In this document: positions 22,400-33,156 of the stretch, in pieces
How the letters are laid out: each line of letters opens with the position of its first letter
Position numbering within the stretch: the stretch's first letter is position 1
NCBI RefSeq assembly: GCF_963259705.1
Contig: NC_081840.1
Location: 116,363,074-116,427,073 of the forward strand
Origin: Myotis daubentonii
Taxonomy: Eukaryota; Chordata; Mammalia; Chiroptera; Vespertilionidae
DNA length: 64,000 nucleotides
Reading direction: 5' to 3'
Translations under genes and position numbers: made by a program
Notes under the pieces: generated by a model
Told to the model about the DNA's origin: nothing
Seen by the model: the letters and a program-made list of their open reading frames with translations, nothing else
The model's database searches: none

Positions 22400-23179
22400 T
22401 TGCTGAAGTGAATACAAAGGATATGTCAGACATAATTCCAGGGACACTAACATTTAAGAATGATTAGATTAAAACAAAAGGCAGTATATGTTCCTAATAC
22501 TTAACCTAAAAAAAACAGAGAGGTAGATTTAATTCTGAGGAATTAGAGAAATGTCATGTAATTAGAATGATGGGTTAAAAGAACTAGCAAAGGCTTTGGT
22601 GATAATCTATTCAAGGTCCTCATTTTGCAGAAGGAGTGGTTAAATGACACTCAGTGACACAAACCAGGTGAGTGCTACATTAGGTCTAAATATTCCATCT
22701 TAAATCCTACATGAGGACTTTTTCTATTACAGCCTACATCTTGTTAACCAAAATGATATTCTAGTCTTATGTATTTGACTGGCAATTCAAATATTTACTG
22801 CTGATAGTTATGTAAGCATAAGGCCTTAGTAATAGCACTGGTTAAATATTCTAGAATAAATCACTTATATATTTGTTTTCCTTCCCCTTATAAGCTAGGA
22901 AGTCAGGGGGCAAGTGAGACCCATTTACCCAGGTGTCCGTTACTCTTGTATGCTCAGGACCATATCTGTTAGCAATCAGCATGGCTTCATCCGTCCTCTG
23001 CTCTCAAGCTCAAAGTCCCTCTGGTTTTGCTGTAATGAAAACTCTGCTGTCAAAGCCTAAAGCTAGACAGGGACTGTCAGCACTTTACCACTCTTTTGGC
23101 CTTGAAAAAAATGTGGTGCATTGTCCTTGTAAAGTAGCTTTAAAAGCTATGAAAATGAATTAGAAAGCTAAGTTAAATC

Positions 23180-23180
<1 letters not shown>
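22400..23180. other. Intergenic DNA, nothing recognised
   Basis: No gene or repeat recognised; a 76-codon open frame at 22933-23163 has no family signature. Confidence 0.4.
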
Positions 23181-23220
<40 letters not shown>

Positions 23221-23226
23221 ATGTGC
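23181..23226 (+). repeat. (TG)n-(CG)n microsatellite
   Basis: A TG run passes into CGCGCGCGCACATGTG. Alternating purine-pyrimidine runs of this kind can adopt Z-DNA. Confidence 0.9.
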
Positions 23227-23786
23227 ATTCCAAAACCAAAGCACACATTAAATACGCTGTATATTAAAATACTATGCTTTTTGGACGGGTAACAAATGAC
23301 AAACTAAGATGATCTTAAAACCATGGAGATTAAAAAACAAAACAACTTTATTTTCTTTATTAATAACAACTGCCAAACAATAGGTTAGCTATTAAAATGC
23401 TTTTTTTTAACATTTAGTGCAAAGAATAAATAGTTGCATACAATTTTATAAAGAGGTCATGTGAACAGATTAAAAATGAGTTTAACTGATTTCACCAATC
23501 GTAATCACAAAGCCCTGACTCCAAAGTTTTCTCTTTAACATAATAACTTAGTGATTCTAGTCTTGGAAAATATGAAGCAATATAGTTCAAAATATGAAGA
23601 AATTTTGAACGAGAATTTCAAGATCCTAGGGCTAGAAGTCACCCATCCAGGAAGTGCTCAATTCCTGAAAATCAAGAATAATTTAAGGACAAGAATTCCA
23701 CGAACCAAGCAAATTTATTGAAATCAGCACTAATTGGTTTTCTCTAAATATCAAAATTAGTAGTTTCATGTTTTGATAAAATGGTT
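23227..23786. other. AT-rich intergenic DNA
   Basis: Nothing recognised. Confidence 0.4.
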
Positions 23787-24310
23787 GTGGTAGTAGGCAG
23801 AATAATGCACCTGTTCCCAAAGATGCCAACATCATAATGCCCAAGGAAAGTGAATATGTTATGTTAAGAAGTAAAGGGAATTAAGATTACAAATGAAATT
23901 AAGGTTGATAATCAATTGACCTTAAAATAAAGAGATTATCCTGCATTATAAAGAAAAGACAAGGAAATGGATTATCCCTGTATTAGTTCCCTATTGTTAC
24001 TGTAACAAACTACCCTAAACATGATGGTTTAAAACAACAAAAATTTATTATTGTATTAATCAGTGTTCTCTAGAGAATCAATAAGGTATGTGTGTGTGTG
24101 TGGTGGGGGGCGGGATTCACTCATACATATATGTGTGTACCTAGAGAGAGACAGAAAAAGATTTACAGTAGCTTTGTCATACTATTGTGGGGGCTGGAAA
24201 ATCCAAAATCTGCATGACAGATAGGCAATCTAAAGAATAGTTATGTTGCAGCTTTAACCTTAAAGCAATCTGCTGGTAGAATTCTTTTTCCTTTGGTGGA
24301 GATCAGTCTT

Positions 24311-26646
24311 TTTTTTTTAAATAAATCTTTATTGTTCAGGTTATTACAGTAGTTCCTCTTTTCCCCCCCCCCCATAGCTCCCCTCCACCCAGTTCCCACC
24401 CCACCCTCTGCCCTTACACCCTCACTGTCCTCATCCACAGGTGTACAATTTTTGCCCAGTCTCTTCCCACACTCCCCACACCCCTTCTCTCCCCCTCCGA
24501 GAATAGTGAGTCCACTCCCTTTCTATGCCCCTGATTCTATTATATTCACCAGTTTACTCTGTTCATCAGATTTTTTATACATTTGACTTTTAGATTCACT
24601 TGTTGATACACATGTATTTGTTGTTCATAATTTTTATCTTTACCTTTTTCTTCTTCCTCTTCCTAAAGAATACCTTTCAGCATTTCATATAATACTGGTT
24701 TGGTGGTGATGAACTCCTTTAGCTTTTTCTTAATCAGTGAAGCCCTTTATCTGACCTTCAATTCTGAATGATAGCTTTGCTGGATAAAGTAATCTTGGTT
24801 GTAGGTTCTTGGCATTCATCACTTTGAATATCTCTTGTCACTCCCTTCTGGCCCACATAGTTTCTGTTGAGAAATCAGCTGACAATCCTATGGGTACTCC
24901 CTTGTAGGTAACTGACTTATTTTCTCTTGCTGCTTTTAAGATTTTTTCTTTGTCTTTTGCCCATGGCATTTTAATTATGATGTGTCTTGGTGTGGTCCTC
25001 TTTGGGTTCCTTTTGTTTGGGGTTCTCTGCGCTTCCTGGACTTGTAAGTCTATTTCTTTCACCAGATAGGGGAAGTTTTCTGTCATTATTTTTTCAAATA
25101 GGTTTTCAATATCTTGCTCTCTCCCTTCTTCTGGCACCCCTATAATTCAGATGTTGGGATGCTTGAAGTTGTCCTAGAGGCTCCTTACACTATCTTGATA
25201 TTTTTGGATTCTTTTTGCTTTTTTCTTTTTCGGTTAGGTCTTTTTTGTTTCTTCGTATTTCAAATCTTTGACTTGATTCTTGGGATCCTCTTGTCTGCTG
25301 TTGGATCTCTGTATATTATTCTTTATTTCAGTCAGTGTATGCTTAATTTCTAGTTGGTCATTTTTCATATCCTCCAGGGTCTCACTAAATTTATCAGCAG
25401 TTTCTAGAAAGTTCTTGAAAAACCTTATAAACATGGTTTTGAACTCTATATCCAGTAGTTTGCTTTCCTCCATTTCTGTCATTTGTGACCTGTTTCTTTG
25501 TCTCCACATTTTTTATGCTTCCCTGTGTTGATAGAGTGGCTTTGTGTGCTAGTTGTCCTATAGGGCCCAGTGACTCAGCCTCCCCAATTACCTGGGGTGG
25601 ACACTCTTGATGCACCCCTTTGTGGGCTGTGTGCACAATCTTGTTGTAGTTAAGCCTTGATTGTTGTAGGTATCACTGGGAGAAATTGACCTCCAGGCCA
25701 ATTGTCTGTGAGAATCAGCTGTGTATACAGTGGGAGAACTTCTGTGCTGAAGACACCCTTCTGGGGCAAGACTTGCTTCAGTGGGGCTTTGGTGCTCACT
25801 GAGTCTGTGCCCTGATTGTGTCCCTTATGGATCTGAGGAGTTGTAATCTGGATGGTCCCACTCTACCACTGGGTACACTGGCTCTTGGATCTCTAAGGAG
25901 GTGCTAATTTAGCCTCTACCTGAGGCTACCCAGCAGCAGCTACGGAGAGATCTGCAGGTTCCTATTCCTTGTTTGGGTTTTGGAGGTGCCCAGATGAGGC
26001 CCAGCTGTGAAGCAATGCAAGCTGCTGTGGGGCCTTGGGCCTTCTCTTGGATGTTCTGGGTCTTTCTGACCCAGCTGCAGTTTGTTAGGTAATTTTAGAT
26101 CAAAGGGCCAGGCCATTTATATGCAAAAGCCTCTGTGCACAGCTTGGGTGGGGCGGGGTCTCAGGGAATCAATAGGGTAGAGCAAACAGCTATGGCTGAT
26201 CCTCAGTCCTGCCCTAAGAGGTCCCAGGTCTCAGTGTCCTGGTAATCACTGCAAGAATCTCTGAGAGAAAGCTGCCCTCAAGTTCCACCCGCTGCCAGAC
26301 AGTCCAGTTTCTTTCCATATGAGTCTGGGTCCTCAGGGACTCGCCCAGAACGGGAGTCATGGCCGTTGGGAGCTTGTGCCTCCCTCCTGATTGCAAAAGA
26401 CACCAGCATCCTCAGTTGCCAGCCCCTTTCCACGTGTGCTTGAGCCTCCATACCTCTTCACTTTACTTCCGCACCCCCTCTGAGTCTCAGTGTGCTTTTC
26501 CCTTTCCCTCTAGTTGTAGAATTTCCACTCAGCCAGCCTTCCTGTGGTTCTGGATGATGTCTGTTTTGTCTTTTAGTTGTATTTTGAAGTGGTTGTGAAA
26601 GGCAGCAATTTCAGGTGTTTACCTATGCCACCATCTTGGTTTCTCC
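24311..26646 (-). mobile_element. HAL1-type element (L1 without ORF2), copy 2
   Basis: From 26646 on the minus strand it has GGGAGAAACCAAGATGGTGG, an L1 5' UTR to about 25540, a broken ORF1 (24665-25510), then a short 3' UTR and A/T tail at 24311. The flanking target sequence is CAGTCTTTTTTTTTT at 24304 versus CAGTCTTTATTTTAAGG at 26647. The 5' UTR and ORF1 closely follow copy 1, but the 3' UTR is a different L1 type (ATAAATCTTTATTGTTCAGG). Confidence 0.83.
24665..25510 (-). pseudogene. L1 ORF1 remnant in HAL1 copy 2
   Basis: The minus-strand frame 24838-25137 gives a 99-codon middle ORF1 block ([20 protein letters not shown], then PKRTTPRH). The frame 25234-25509 gives the Lys/Glu-rich coiled-coil-like N-terminal part. 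The C-terminal block near 24670-24850 is shifted. Compared with copy 1, a small deletion removes the NESLNKYSET segment. It is not functional. Confidence 0.8.
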
Positions 26647-27420
26647 CAGTCTTTATTTTAAGGCTTTCAACTGACTGGATGAGACCCACTCACATTATAG
26701 AGGGTAGGCTACCGATTTAAGTGTTAATCTCATCTACAAAATACCTTCACAATGGAATCTGGACTGGTGTGTGATCAAATAATATCTTAGTTCCCTGCAC
26801 TGTGGCCTAGTGAAGTTGAGACATAAAATTAATTTTCACAATCATCTTAAACTTCTGAAGGTCACAAGTCTGAAATGGGTTTTACAAAGTTCCAAAGGGC
26901 TGCAGGCCATGAAAAAGCTCTTGGGGAGAATCTATTTTCTAGACTTTTTCAGCTTCTGTAGGCTGCACACGTTTCTTGGCTTGTGGCTGTCTTTGATCTT
27001 CAAAACCAATAATGGCTGATTGTATTTCTCAAGCTGCATAAGACATTCATCCTTCTTCTATCCCCTGCTTTCACTTTTATGGACTGTTTGGACCTACCAA
27101 AATAATCCAAAATAAACTCTACTTCAAGGTCAGCTAATCAGCACTTTTAATTCCACCTGAATTCCGGTACCCTTTGCCATATAATGTAACACAAATTCCA
27201 GGGATAAAAGGATTTGGGCACAGATGAAGGCCCATTCTTCTATCTACCATACTCTTCTAGACCTTCAGAAAAAAAAAATGCAGCCCTGCAAGCACCTTAA
27301 TTTGAGTTCAATCACTAGCAAGTCAGATTTCAACAACCTGAGCTACCACCTAATAAAATCGTGTCGTTTAGCCAGTAAATCTATGGTAACTTATGTCAGT
27401 AGGCATAAGAAACTAATATA

Positions 27421-28504
27421 GTTGTCATAACAAAGGAAAGATAAGTTTAGACAACAGAATTTGTATTTAAACATAATATGAACTCTCTGGGGAATTTTCA
27501 GTAAGTCAGAGGGATTCAGACATTTCATCAACTTTATACATAATATTTACATGGTGGTAAAGCCATGTAATAAGAAATAGAAGAAAAAAAACAGGCACAT
27601 GAAAGAAGAAAAGAGAATTGACAGTAGACTGGGATATTCCCTTATCTCAAGCTTTCCAAAATGTTCCTAAGAGTATTAGTGTTTTGTGCAATAGTGGTAG
27701 ATTTTCAGGAAAAATAAAAGTTTCCCCAAATCAAATATTTCTGAAAAACATATTTTTATTGTTTAACACAGGGCTTTGTTGTGTTTACATGCTTTTGAAA
27801 ATACCTACCAGGCAGTGCAGTGTTTCAAAAAGTTTTTGACCATGTAATTTAATATTTTCCTCTTTAACACATAATTCTGCTGACCATCGCTTGGGAAATG
27901 CTATCCCAAACAAGTTAGTACATCAGATTTCTCCTAAAGCTACCATTAAAATAGTAAGTATTTCTGACCAAATGAGTTCATATTCTTAATGAGAAATGAA
28001 TGCACTTATCTAGCTAATAAGCAAACTCTAAAAAGATGCTCACCAAATCAACTGGAGTTTTAACCCAGTTCTATCTTGATTCAATATCTGATTAGACTGA
28101 ATATCAGCCTTTCAGAATATCTGAAAAAAAAGGTACATTTACTAGAAATAAATGGCATCAATTTTTATCTCTATGGGTATCTATCAATAGCATACTACCA
28201 AGTAGTATGAGATATGAGAAGATTCATTAAATGTGATGGATAATCATGAAGGAAAAATAGACAGTAAAGGGAAACTTAAGGATTATTCACATATTAAAAC
28301 TAATGGACAGGGACTTAAAATGATAGTATTAACAACATATTAAAGAAAATGGAAGAAAATTGACAAAATAAAGATCTCAACAAGTAATTAGGATATATAA
28401 AATAAAAAATGGAAGCTACAAGACTAAAAATAAGTACTATTAAATTAAAGCCTCAAACACGACAGAAAACAGGATTAGTAAATACTAAGTCAAATAATCT
28501 ACTT
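27421..28504. other. AT-rich intergenic DNA
   Basis: No gene, RNA or repeat recognised. Confidence 0.4.
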
Positions 28505-28509
28505 ATATA

Positions 28510-29374
28510 AAAAGCATGGGTGGTTTCATCATGACCACAACTACCTCGAACAAGCGAAGGAAGTCAGTCCTGCAGGGGTTGTCTTGGCAATGGCAGTGTC
28601 CTCCCCAAAGCTGTTTCCCGGAGCTGTTTCCTGTAAGGGTGGGGTTTGAGGCAGGAACCCACCCTGAGAACGTGGAGGCATTATCTTTCTAAAGTGTGCC
28701 GCCCCACATGGCCAGGTGTGAACCTGAGTGGGGGCGGCTGAAAGGCTTAGAAAAGACAGACAAGTGCCGAAACCGGTTTGGCTCAGTGGATAGAGCGTCG
28801 GCCTACGGACTGAAAGGTCCCAGGTTCGATTCCGGTCAAGGGCATGTACCTGGGTTGCGAGCACATCCCCAGTAGGAGATGTGCTGGAGGCAGCTGATCG
28901 ATGTTTCTCTCTCATCGATGTTTCTAACTCTCTATCTCTCTCCCTTCCTCTCTGTAAAAAATCAATAAAATATATTTAAAAAAAAAAAAAAAGACAGACA
29001 AGAGAATGAAAGCTGGGTCTTGGTGGGAATATGCTTCTCTGAGAGACAGCGACCACACCCACAGCCATGCCTTTATTTTATAGCAGATGCTACAAGGCAA
29101 AGTAAGGATGTGACCAAGATGTTTACAACATTCTCCTGGGTTTCAATTCTACTCAACTATATGCACCTGAACTCTATCAAGCCTACATCACTCAGGCACG
29201 TGGGGCCATGTGTTCGGACCATAGGTTCAAGCTTACAACTAAAGTTGTTGGCTATAATTGTGCTGGGAGGGCTCTACCCTCCAAGCTGGGACTTGCACAT
29301 GGCAATGAGAGGACTGTGCCCTCTCATCAGTCCAAGGCTTGAACCTGTCCAAAACACTGTAGTGGCTCCCCACA
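28510..29374 (-). repeat. Possible solo LTR, minus strand
   Basis: On the minus strand the block opens TGTGGGGAGCCACTACAG at 29374 and has a CTATAAAATAAAGG motif at 29071-29083. It is richer in GC than its surroundings. These are LTR-like traits (a TG start, TATA and polyadenylation signals). I found no matching TG...CA end or target duplication, so the class and limits are uncertain. A Ves SINE interrupts it. Confidence 0.4.
28766..28990 (+). repeat. Ves SINE, young, with target duplication
   Basis: The copy is nearly pristine, with an AAACCGGTTTGGCTCAGTGG head, a GGTTCGATTCCGG B box and a long A tail. AAAAGACAGACAAG at 28751-28764 and after the tail (28989-29002) is the target duplication. 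Confidence 0.95.
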
Positions 29375-29402
29375 ATAAAGTTTTAATTATGTTTCTTTGT
29401 TA

Positions 29403-29474
29403 CTGATGTTGTGGGGCCCCAAAGGGTGGGGCCACAACATCAGCAGCACATTGTTTCTTTATACAAAGAAACAA
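29403..29474. repeat. Paired inverted repeats (hairpins)
   Basis: CTGATGTTGTGG...CCACAACATCAG (29403-29443) can form a stem of at least 12 bp with a GC-rich inner part. TTGTTTCTTT-ATA-CAAAGAAACAA (29451-29474) follows at once. They fill the gap between the LTR-like block and a MER5-like relic. Confidence 0.75.
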
Positions 29475-29479
29475 TTTCT

Positions 29480-29565
29480 GGAGGACGAGGCCCAGGAATC
29501 AGGATTTTAAAAAGATTCCCAGGTGATTCTAATGTGCAACCAAGGTTGAGAACCACTGCTATAGA
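29480..29565 (+). repeat. MER5-type hAT relic (terminal part)
   Basis: CAGGAATCAGGATTT, then CCAGGTGATTCTAATGTGCA and GGTTGAGAACCACTG are typical of the 3' part of Charlie-type hAT elements such as MER5. Confidence 0.6.
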
Positions 29566-30180
29566 TAATATTAAAAATATATCTAAACGTGCAATTCTTT
29601 GTTCAAAAAATGATCATGTCCAAAAATTAAATGAAGAAAATTTGGGTATACTCAATGGAGATTTTCACACATATTTGAGTGATGATTCCATTGATTCCAC
29701 AGATGATGCTGAAAAGGAAAATTTTCCCATTGAACTTCTTAATAGTATTTCTCCTTCAGGAATGCTGTGTCATAAATTAAAATTGAAGGTATTTGCAATC
29801 ATCAGGCTATTGAGAAATCTCAATAGTAAATGGGGTCTTTGTAATGGTACCAGATTTATTATCAAAAGATTATGACCTAACTTTATCGAAGCTGAAGTAT
29901 TAACAGGATCTGCAGAGGGAGAGGCTGTTCCGATTCCAAGAATTAATTTTTCCCCATCTGACACTGGCCTCCCATTTAAATTGATTTGAAGACGGTTTAC
30001 CGTGATGCCAGCATTTGTGATGACTGTTAATAAATCACAAGGATAAACTCTAGACAAAATAGGCATATTCCTACCTGAACACGTTTTTTGCACATGGTCA
30101 GTTCTATGTTGCTTTCTCTTGAGTTTGAAGAGCAAGTGATGTTACAGTTAAAGTTCTAAATACTTCATCACAAGGGAAAT
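29566..30180 (+). pseudogene. Helitron (Pif1-type) helicase C-terminal remnant
   Basis: In one frame at 29700-29875 the sequence reads LLNSISPSGM, then LRNLNSKWGLCNGTRF, characteristic of Helitron and Pif1-family helicases. After a stop at 29872-29874 the theme continues (INFSPSDTGLPFKLI) and reaches TVNKSQG near 30026-30046, a conserved C-terminal helicase motif. The intact protein would unwind DNA during rolling-circle transposition. In-frame stops after RLLRN...IIKRL and again within the PFKLI and NKSQG regions show it is dead. Confidence 0.78.
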
Positions 30181-30500
30181 TAGTCAAGCACTTTGAAAGT
30201 GTTTTCACTCTTAATGTCATGTACAGGGAGATATTAGAATAAGTTTAATCACTTTATCAGCCATTGTTTGCATCACTGTTGTTTATATATCATGTTTTTG
30301 TTTTTTTCATATAATGATTTTGTCGTTTTTATATCATGTCTTTGTTGTTGTTATATCCTTTTGTTACTGTTTATTTATTAATAAATTTATATATTATTTT
30401 CATATACATTTTACTAATTTCCTTTCATCTCTCACACTTCTATTATAGAGAAAGGGAAAATAGCAATATTAAAATATCTCTGCTAATTAATTCCCTTTTA

Positions 30501-30714
30501 AAAAATATATTTTATTGATTTTTAACAGAGAGAAAGGGAGAGGGATAGAGAGTTAGAAACATCGATGAGAGAGAAACATTGATCAGCCACCTCCTGCACA
30601 CCTCCTACTGGGGATGTGCCCACAACCAAGGTACATGCCCTTGACCGGAATAGAACCTGGGACCTTTCAGTAGACAGACCGATACTCTATCCACTGAGCC
30701 AAACTGATTAGGGC
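30501..30714 (-). repeat. Ves SINE inside HeliBat, with target duplication
   Basis: A reversed young-type Ves is flanked by AATTAATTCCCTTTTA at 30485-30500 and 30715-30730, a perfect 16 bp duplication of Helitron sequence. Confidence 0.94.
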
Positions 30715-31284
30715 AATTAATTCCCTTTTAATGTACACGAATTTCTTGCACTGGGCTACTAGTAAAAAAATAAAAAAGAAAACATGTAGAAATAATTTGA
30801 ATTTTGTCTAATGATTTTACATATATAAAATTGGAATTTCAGAAAGGAAGGAGTAGAGAAATGAAGTAGAAGAAATATTTTTTAAGTGATAATGGTCAAT
30901 AATTTTTAAAGTCTAATTTTAAATTACAAACAATATATACAAGAAACCAAGCAAATGTAGGAAGGTAAAAACAAAGAAAACATAAGGATAAAAGTGTGAA
31001 AATGAAAGAAAGAGAGAAAATTGTCCACATAACTGAAGATAAAAGATCCATTGAATACAAAAGAATAGGAAGACAAATGATAGATCGCAATGACAAGATA
31101 CAAATTATTGCCAACATAGAATTCTATGCCCTGGAAGAAAAAGAAACAAAGGAGGAATGTTGAAGCAAAGAGCACATGGAACAAATGAAAAACAAATACA
31201 CAGACAGTAGACTTAAACCAAAATATATTAATAGTTACATTAAATATAAGTAGACTAAAAACTATAATTGAATGATAAAGATTA

Positions 31285-31640
31285 TCAATACTAATAAAAG
31301 GGTAATATGCTAATTAGACCAAGAGACCAGACATCTTCCTACTATCCAACTTCCTTCTGGACAAAGCCACGGTGGTGGGGGCTGAGGCAGAGGTGGTTAG
31401 GGGCGATCAGGCCAGCAGAGAAGGGCAGTTTGGGGCCATCAAGCCGGCAGGGGAGCGGTAGGTAGGCAAGTGGTTAGGAGCCAGTGGTCCTGGATTGCGA
31501 GAGGGATGTCCAACTTCCTGTTTAGGTCCAATCCCAACTGGCAGTCAGACATCCCCTGAAGGGTCCCAGATTGGAGAGGATGCAGGCTGGGCTGAGGGAC
31601 GCCCCCTCACATGCACAAATTTCATGCACCAGGCCTCTAG
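31285..31640 (+). mobile_element. HeliBat Helitron
   Basis: TCAATACTAATAAAAGGGTA starts it. TGCACAAATTTCATGCA, then CAGGCCTCTAG, ends it, with host T next. Its ATATGCTAATTAGACCAAGA block is shared with the shorter Helitron at 45230. Confidence 0.88.
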
Positions 31641-32062
31641 TAGATTGTATAAAATAACAAAACCCAAATAAGTGTTTTTATAAGATATACATGTTAATAA
31701 AAAGCCATAATATGATTGAAAGTAAAAGAATAGAAAACTACATTATACAAATACTAACAAAAATTAATGAAGATATATCAATATCTTGCAAAAATATGTT
31801 TTATATGAATCAAAACCAGAAATATTTCTAACAATAAAAGGATCACTTCATCAAGAAGACAGCAATTCTGTTGGTATGCAAATAACACAGCTTCAAAATA
31901 TCTGCAGCAAAATTTGACAGAATCAAAGAGAAATAAACTATTTCTTCTACTTCATTTTTCTACCCCTTTCTGAGAGGTAAAACTATAAGCTTTTTAGAAA
32001 ATAATATAGAAAAATATATTTAAGACCTTGGAATCAGACCAAGATATCAGGACAAAAGAATA

Positions 32063-32320
32063 TCCTATATAATAAAAGAGTAATATACAAATTGACCCTA
32101 ACAGCAGAACAACCAGAACGACCACTGGACCAGTCACTATGAGGTGCACTGACCACCTCTCGGTCCCTTCCCCAAGCCATCCAGCACCAATTCCAAATGG
32201 GGAACTTGGAGTGGGTAATGGGGGTGCAAGGCTGGCTGCGGGCAGCTGGGGAAGATGACCCTGACCACAGGCCAGGCCTAGACTGTACCCATGCATGAAT
32301 TTTGTGCACCAGACCTCTAG
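32063..32320 (+). mobile_element. Non-autonomous HeliBat Helitron
   Basis: It starts TCCTATATAATAAAAGAG after A and ends TGCATGAATTTTGTGCACCA, then GACCTCTAG before T. It is 258 bp long and non-coding. Confidence 0.9.
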
Positions 32321-32362
32321 TATAACTATAAAGAAAATTATCAGTAATTGGACTACTTAAGT

Positions 32363-32584
32363 CAGCGATTCTCAACCTGTGGGTTGCAATGCTTTTGGGG
32401 GTTGAATGACCCTTTTACAGGGGTCGCCTACGACCAACGGAAAACACATATATAATTACATATTGTTTTTGTGATTAATCACTATGCTTTAATTATGTTC
32501 AATTTGTAACAATGAATTTGGGGTCACCACAACATAAGGAACTATATGAAAGGGTCGCGACATTAGGAAGGTTGAGAACCACTG
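32363..32584 (+). mobile_element. SPIN-type non-autonomous hAT transposon
   Basis: This 222 bp element has terminal repeats CAGCGATTCTCAACCTGTGG and GGTTGAGAACCACTG (reverse complement CAGTGGTTCTCAACC). Internal hallmarks are GACCCTTTTACAGGGGTCGC, GGGGTCACCACAACATAAGG and AAAGGGTCGCGACATTAGGA. A perfect 8 bp target duplication, ACTTAAGT, lies at 32355-32362 and 32585-32592, as expected for hAT. The match in layout and words to the SPIN family, known to have moved horizontally among tetrapods including vesper bats, is strong by eye. Confidence 0.88.
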
Positions 32585-33156
32585 ACTTAAGTATTTTTAA
32601 AAGATTTATTTTTTAAAATTACAAAGCAGGGCACAGAGTAGAATAATATTTTTTTTAAAACAAATAACCAGCATACTCTTTATATCCAAACCAGTAGGGG
32701 AAGAGAGATAATCAAAACAATAACCAGTGAAAAACTGACCTCAAAATAATTTTAAAACATTTATAACAATTTCACAGAAGAAGAAGTCCAAATGGTCAAA
32801 ACTCAAATGCCCTATTTCACTAAAAGCCAATGAAAGCTAAAGAAATAGGTTATGATATGCAACTACCTCTCACTGCCACAATGGCTAACATGAAAAATAT
32901 TGAGAGTAACAGTGTTGGTAAGCATATAGAGTAACTGGAACTCTCATATACTGTGAGTAGAAATGCAAATTGGTACAAGTTCTTTAGAAAATGGGTCATA
33001 TCTGTCAAAGATAAACACAGATATATTTCATGACCCATCACAATTGCATTTTTATGTGTACTATTACTAGAAAATCATATTAAGTACATCAAAAATATAA
33101 AAATATTCAAGGCAAGATTTTTGAAAAAACAAAACACCTAGAAAATTGTCTATCTC

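Larger units (their letters stand above)
24052..26845 (-). repeat. MLT2 (ERVL) LTR (third level), split in two
   Basis: TGTATTAATCAGTGTTCTCT at 24052 and GACATAAAATTAATTTTCAC near 26820-26840 are the two ends of a minus-strand MLT2 LTR. Its middle is interrupted at 24304-26646 by a HAL1 element. Confidence 0.75.
23989..27251 (-). repeat. MLT1 LTR (second level), split in two
   Basis: TGTATTAGTTCCCTATTGTT at 23989 begins a minus-strand MLT1 that runs to 24051. It resumes at 26846 with ATCTTAAACTTCTGAAGGTC and ends near 27251 in CTACCATA. It sits inside the plus-strand MLT1. Confidence 0.78.
23787..27420 (+). repeat. MLT1 LTR (outer), split in two
   Basis: The 5' part at 23787-23988 (GTAGGCAGAATAATG, then GACCTTAAAATAAAGAGATT) and the 3' part at 27252-27420 (CAGCCCTGCAAGCACCTTAAT, then CATAAGAAACTAATA) belong to one plus-strand MLT1 LTR. 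Everything between is inserted sequence. Confidence 0.75.
29566..30762 (+). mobile_element. HeliBat autonomous element, 3' part with helicase remnant
   Basis: The block carries C-terminal Helitron helicase coding sequence and ends in ATGTACACGAATTTCTTGCA, then GGGCTACTAG, a proper Helitron 3' end. The 5' part (Rep domain and N-terminal helicase) is missing. A Ves SINE splits the non-coding tail at 30501-30714. Confidence 0.8.

Noticed and set aside
28766..28990. tRNA gene (A and B boxes present)
   Set aside because: The tRNA-like part is the head of a Ves SINE with an A tail and target duplication, not a cloverleaf-forming tRNA.
30896..31184. Hydrophobic minus-strand frames resembling membrane proteins
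   Set aside because: They are the antisense of A-rich old L1 ORF2-like DNA.
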